A DNA stretch of 64,000 nucleotides from Margaritispora aquatica. Lineage: Eukaryota; Ascomycota; Leotiomycetes; Helotiales; Discinellaceae. The position numbers and the translations under genes are program-made. The stretch lies in assembly GCA_007644065.1 (NCBI GenBank), contig VJWN01000009.1, positions 372,001-436,000 on the forward strand, read 5' to 3'. Shown here in pieces: positions 59,890 to 64,000 of the stretch. Every line of letters starts with the position of its first letter. Positions within the stretch are counted from its first letter, which is position 1. A model generated the notes under the pieces. That model was given only the letters and a program-made list of their open reading frames with translations. It ran no database searches and was not told where the DNA came from.

Positions 59890-61050
59890 TCAATCTCCTA
59901 CTCCCTGATATTTCTCCAAACTTCGAGTATCCAACATAACACCAAGAGGAACATGATCACTTCCGCCTCTCTCTTCCACACTCTCCCAGATATCCGCCCC
60001 AACCAAGGCAACTATCTCCACTAATCCTCGACTCACAATCCCCAAATCCACTCTATCACAGCTCGTACCCCACTCCTCCACCCTCTCACCATGATAAGTA
60101 TATCCTCTCCTATCACCATGCACATACCGCCAAGCATCAAGACCCCTCATTCCCTCTTCACCGTCGAAGAACTTATCATTGAAGTCCTTTCGATTCATCA
60201 CATGCTCTATTCCTAGCCTGATACCCGGATACCCATCAATAGGTGTGCGAGCCACGTTCATGTCTCCAATGAGCAAGACATGATATCCGGCCCTCTCAAG
60301 AGCTTTGACTTCGTCTAGCATCAGAGAATGAAATGCTCGCTTACGGTCGTGGCGAGTACCGATTATTTGTCCGGTAGCCGAGTCTCGATAGGGATTCATC
60401 GTTCCATTAACCCAGTATCCGTTGATGATGGCCAGCTTCCAGCTTGCAAATTTAGTCACGAGTACTCTACCCTCAAGGTCCCAGGTCACTCCTTCCGTGG
60501 TAGATACGGGAAGATCATTCCGTACCAGAGTGCAAACACCATATACCTTCCCACCCCAACCTCGAGCATTGAATGTGTCTCTTGGTAGTGAGAAATGAGC
60601 TTTGTAATTTGGACCATTATCTGCATGGCTGTTCGCTGCTTTCTCTACTGCCAGCTTTGTCTTTAAATCATTTGGAGCAATTTTGACTTCTTGCAGACAC
60701 AGTATTGCAGGAAAGTCATGCCGTTCGAGGAATTTCCTCATAGGCGAGGACTTAGGATCTGGTCTCTCATCTTCACAGACGCTAGCCGAGCTTGCCACTA
60801 GGAAATTTTTGATAGATCTCTGTGTCTTGGGCAAAAGATGGGCAAATCCATTGACGTTCCAGCTGATAATCGACAACGCACTACTCAGCTCTTTGGCGGT
60901 CTCAATTGTTGGATTATTCTGCTGTTCAGCTTCAGGCGTCACAGCAGTATCATCCGACTTCATGCCATTTGATTTGCGTCGAAGAGGAGGTGGACTGATC
61001 TCACGATCTGGATCAAGTCGGCGTTTCTTCTGGAGAAGAGCTGAAGACAT
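59890..61050 (-). CDS. Exonuclease III/AP endonuclease family protein
   Basis: An intronless frame of 386 residues. After a basic, disordered N-terminus (QKKRR, LRRK; likely nuclear signals) the endonuclease/exonuclease/phosphatase fold begins: IISWNVNGFA (Asn65, Asn67), CLQEVKIAP with the metal-binding Glu at about 121, NGYWVNGT, IGDMNVARTPID (catalytic Asp/Asn), WGTSCDRVDLGIVSR, and the final SDHVPLGV (Asp-His pair). All catalytic motifs are present. It should cut DNA 5' of abasic sites and repair 3' ends in base excision repair. It lacks the long C-terminal zf-GRF extension of Apn2, so it is a second, shorter member nearer the ExoIII/Ape1 layout. There is a 45-residue N-terminal extension relative to bacterial enzymes. 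Confidence 0.92.
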   Translation of the reverse strand: MSSALLQKKRRLDPDREISPPPLRRKSNGMKSDDTAVTPEAEQQNNPTIETAKELSSALSIISWNVNGFAHLLPKTQRSIKNFLVASSASVCEDERPDPKSSPMRKFLERHDFPAILCLQEVKIAPNDLKTKLAVEKAANSHADNGPNYKAHFSLPRDTFNARGWGGKVYGVCTLVRNDLPVSTTEGVTWDLEGRVLVTKFASWKLAIINGYWVNGTMNPYRDSATGQIIGTRHDRKRAFHSLMLDEVKALERAGYHVLLIGDMNVARTPIDGYPGIRLGIEHVMNRKDFNDKFFDGEEGMRGLDAWRYVHGDRRGYTYHGERVEEWGTSCDRVDLGIVSRGLVEIVALVGADIWESVEERGGSDHVPLGVMLDTRSLEKYQGVGD

Positions 61051-62570
61051 CGGTTATTGTTGTGTGTATGTCTCGCTTCCTTAGAGAGGCTCGTGTAGGG
61101 AGGTGTATGACGTCTATACAACATAAGAAGCAATCGTGACTATCTGGCTCGTATAACCACAACAATGGCCACATAGACTCATTTACAGTTGAGCTATAGT
61201 AAAATCCCGACTCATGTTTTCTCTATCAACCATCTTGGCCATGTCAAAAGCTGACTGAGGACGAATGCGTTTGTCTTAACTGACGATCAGCACCAAACCC
61301 CAACAAACAATGAAGTCGATTCCTAGGACTTGAACTTTGGATCTCTTCGATTCGCCAAAGTATAGTTGCACACTGAACTTGATGGACAAGCGTCTGTATT
61401 TCGAAATTGTGATCCCGATTCCTGCTATCCTTGACATGAGAAATGGCACATGATTTGCGGCTCGGCAGAGTCAGACCTCCGTCTCCCATCTTCAGTTCGC
61501 CACAACACGATGTTTCACTTGCAGCAGATAAATTCTCCGCCAAGAAAATACTGCCCTTTTACTTGTTCTTTGGCAGAATTCTGTATGACACTTGCCAATT
61601 GCGGCTTAAAGTCCTAAGTTGCCAAGGACGATCACTTGATATTCGTCAGCGGCGCAGTTTTCAATCATTCTCGTACGAGACTACGACACTCTTCGTAGCG
61701 ATGCGCACAAGTCTTCGGGTCAGGTCTTCATGACTCTCGAACCCAGACTGGAGAGACCAACGTGGCCGCGGAGCCCCTTAAATTGAGGTCAAATTGATCA
61801 ATTTAAGGATAAAACATTTCTGCTTCTTTTTCGTTATCGAATGCACGGTTCAGTAAGCAATCCATCCATAGATCGGACCGGAGATGGAAAAGGGAGAACC
61901 GAAAGCCGGTTCTCAAAAGGGGCAATGAGCGCCGTAAAAATCTTGAGGCGCTGGCTGAAGATTGGTTCGAACCAGTGCCGAGAGGTGGGCGAACCAAGCT
62001 GGTGGATCGAGGGTTTTGTATCTTGCATGTTGTTGTGTTACCATGAGCAAAGGAAGACATATCCGAATAAACAGGTGAGGAGTCAATCATCCAATATTCA
62101 CCAGTAGTCCTTGCTATGAAGTCACAACTTCAGTTCGGACTTTTGGTTTGGATGATGAGCATAAAACACCAACAAGGAGTTGTCTTGCCTATCAAAAGGA
62201 CATTGACAAGGAGTGAGACATCCACCCAATCAATAACTTCAATATTCTGCTTGGATTGCCTTTACTCCCGAGCCTTACTCTCGCTTAGTTGACCGCTCTC
62301 GAATACGGACAGATGTCTTATTTCTTGACGAATGTTAGCTCTCTATTCAGCCAAGTGGGCATCTTCAATCCACTGTTCATCCATGCCGTTGCCAAGGACC
62401 AAGATGAAAGTGGAACCTCGAAATCACAGTTGCCCCTGTGTTAGCAGTATCTTTATCTGAGGATCCTCCATTTTGGCGTCAATACATTATTGTCCGACCC
62501 CCTCTCCTCCACCCAAGATGTCGTTCTTTTCGCAGTTGGGCATGTGTTGTGTGTGTATTCAGTCGTCACG
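61051..62570. other. Intergenic, no supported gene
   Basis: Divergent upstream region of the endonuclease gene (minus) and the fucosyltransferase-like gene (plus). Two spots (near 61320-61400 and 61960-61980) contain B-box-like words (gttcaagtcc on the minus strand, ggttcgaacc palindrome), but neither folds as a tRNA. The remaining frames are short. Confidence 0.45.
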
Positions 62571-64000
62571 ATGCTTCTTTCTCGCCCTTCCTCGAATTTG
62601 CTCAAGTTCATAATACCCGCGCTGTTGATCTTGTCGACCGCATACTATCTTTTTCACACTTCCGACCAGATTGAGATACCTAGATACCATTTTGCTGATG
62701 ATCCGTCGAAATCACCGCCAGAGCATCAGGATGCGCTTACCAGTCCGTCGGATTCGGTAGTACCACCGCCCCCTACGGCAGAGCAGATGAAGCAGGAGTT
62801 CATTCAAGATGTAGTAGATAATGATGTTGATGGCCCTATGAACTTGGAGCCTCTCTCGGAGCTTTGTAAGGACACACAATGGCAGGCGGGACTTATGGTC
62901 AAATGTCAGCCAGTACCTGGAGGAATCGGAAATATCAGGAATATGTTCTTGAACTGTATTAGATTCGCAATTGAAGCTGGAGGTATGTGATCAATCGGTA
63001 TACTTCAAAACATAGCTAACTGTATACTAGCAACTGGTCTGGTGGTACCTGAGTAAGACAATCCGAGTTCAAGGCACACAACCAATACTAATATACAATA
63101 GATGTCGACATCGAAACGATCAAGATCTCTCAGACATCCACACTACGAATCTTTACCCATTCTCATATCTCCTGGACACTGAACACTTCACCAAAAGCAT
63201 GAACACTGCATGTCCACAAATTAAGATCTTCCAAAACGACGCCGAGCTTCCCATGGCAGTCACGCCGGATATGTTGGAAAAATACCAAATGATTCCCTAC
63301 GACCATGTGCCAAAACTCCAATCGCACACACTGATCGACCTTCCTCGTCCAGGCTGGCGAAATGCATTCGACATCTGGCTCCGAAATGAGACCAGATACC
63401 CTGACATGTCCGCCGAGAAACCCGCTTTCGTGTACATCACCAACTGTCTCCTCCGCTGGCCCTTCAAGTACGACACCAACGAGTTTGTAGCGCAGTTCGG
63501 TCGCATTCTGAAGATAAGGGAGGATGCAAAGAGGATTGCGGGGGCAGTTTTGTGGGCTTTGAGCGAGAAATACGAGATGAATCTCGATTATTCGAATCCG
63601 ATTATTCCGGAGGGCAAATTTATGGGTGCACATTTGAGGACTGCTATGGATGCTACGAAGGTGGGATGGCCAGGTTATGACAGCCAAGAGGGAAATTATC
63701 TTCACTCTGCGAATCAGACGCAATCGAAACTCATTTACTTGACTACCGGTGCGCCAGATGATGCAAGGAAGTTTACGAAAAAAGCGAAATCGCAAGGTAT
63801 CACAGTCGTTTCCAAGGAAATGATGCTGAGAGGTGATCAGTTCAAAGAAGAGAGGAAAGCCTTGGAAAAAATGACGTGGGATCAAAGGGCTCTTATTGAC
63901 TTTGAGGTGTTGCTTCGTGGTAGTTACTTTGTTGGTATGTTCGAGAGCAGCTTCACCTGGAATGTTGCCTTGAGGAGGCATGTTATTGTGGGCCAAGGGA
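62571..64000 (+). CDS. O-fucosyltransferase-like glycosyltransferase, cut by window edge
   Basis: Three exons, the last running off the right end: 62571-62982, 63031-63052 and 63102 to beyond 64000. The middle exon is only 22 bases; introns are 48 and 49 bases. Phase is kept, giving FAIEAGATGLVVPECRHRND across the junctions. At least 444 residues are encoded. Residues about 9-25 form a signal anchor (LLKFIIPALLILSTAYYLF) of a type II Golgi-style protein, then a Pro/acidic stem. PGGIGNIRNMFLNCIRFAIE resembles the GDP-fucose-binding start of O-fucosyltransferase domains, and MGAHLRTAMDA and LLRGSYFVGMFESSFTWNVAL fit the later part. Donor and acceptor are inferred, not shown. The upstream frame to 62490 lacks an ATG, so 62571 is taken as start. 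Confidence 0.8.

Noticed and set aside
61318..61400. Minus-strand tRNA-like segment with a B-box-like gttcaagtcc
   Set aside because: T-arm and anticodon stems have mismatches and the acceptor has no partner. It could be a relic, but this is not supported.
61955..61985. B-box-like palindrome ggttcgaacc
   Set aside because: Flanking bases do not pair as a T arm on either strand, and no anticodon arm is present.
63163..63996. Minus-strand frame of 277 codons
   Set aside because: It lies opposite exon 3 of the fucosyltransferase-like gene, whose plus-strand protein has conserved motifs and phase-true splicing.

Overview
The window is nuclear DNA of a filamentous ascomycete (Pezizomycotina). 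Genes carry many short GT-AG introns, mostly 45-140 bases, often with CTAAC-like branch sites. The families are typical of these fungi: HET-domain, CFEM/PTH11-type receptor, Zn(II)2Cys6 regulators, RTA1-like, GPI-anchored secreted proteins. A plant-associated or saprotrophic leotiomycete is my guess from overall protein character, not something the sequence proves. I re-derived exon joins by hand from splice sites and reading phase.

Layout. 1-12 kb is gene-poor: one intronless Zn-cluster regulator (minus) and a weak, possibly decayed gene near 11.5 kb. 12-18.9 kb holds an adenine deaminase, a HET-domain protein in AT-rich surroundings and a Cys-rich GPI-anchored protein. 21-32 kb is a housekeeping block: MscS channel with EF-hand, PLP homeostasis protein, BTB/KCTD-like protein, KH-domain protein. 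34-41 kb has a small secreted protein, a GNAT acetyltransferase and the ER chaperone Lhs1 (C-terminal HDEL), followed by an intron-containing tRNA-Thr.

43-58.5 kb looks accessory: a CFEM receptor-like membrane protein, an FAD monooxygenase fused to a multi-pass membrane domain, an APH-like phosphotransferase, a GPI-anchored type-B carboxylesterase, and a divergent pair of RTA1-like protein and Zn-cluster regulator. This could be a small metabolic or detoxification neighbourhood, but no PKS, NRPS or prenyltransferase backbone is visible. 59-64 kb holds clusters of a 22-base repeat, an exonuclease III/AP endonuclease and a right-truncated O-fucosyltransferase-like gene with a 22-base microexon.

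The most unusual items are the monooxygenase-membrane fusion (47.2-49.8 kb), the 22-base repeat clusters (58.8-59.25 kb), the duplicated Cys module in the GPI protein, and a diverged direct repeat with RIP-like differences (52.0/52.3 kb).
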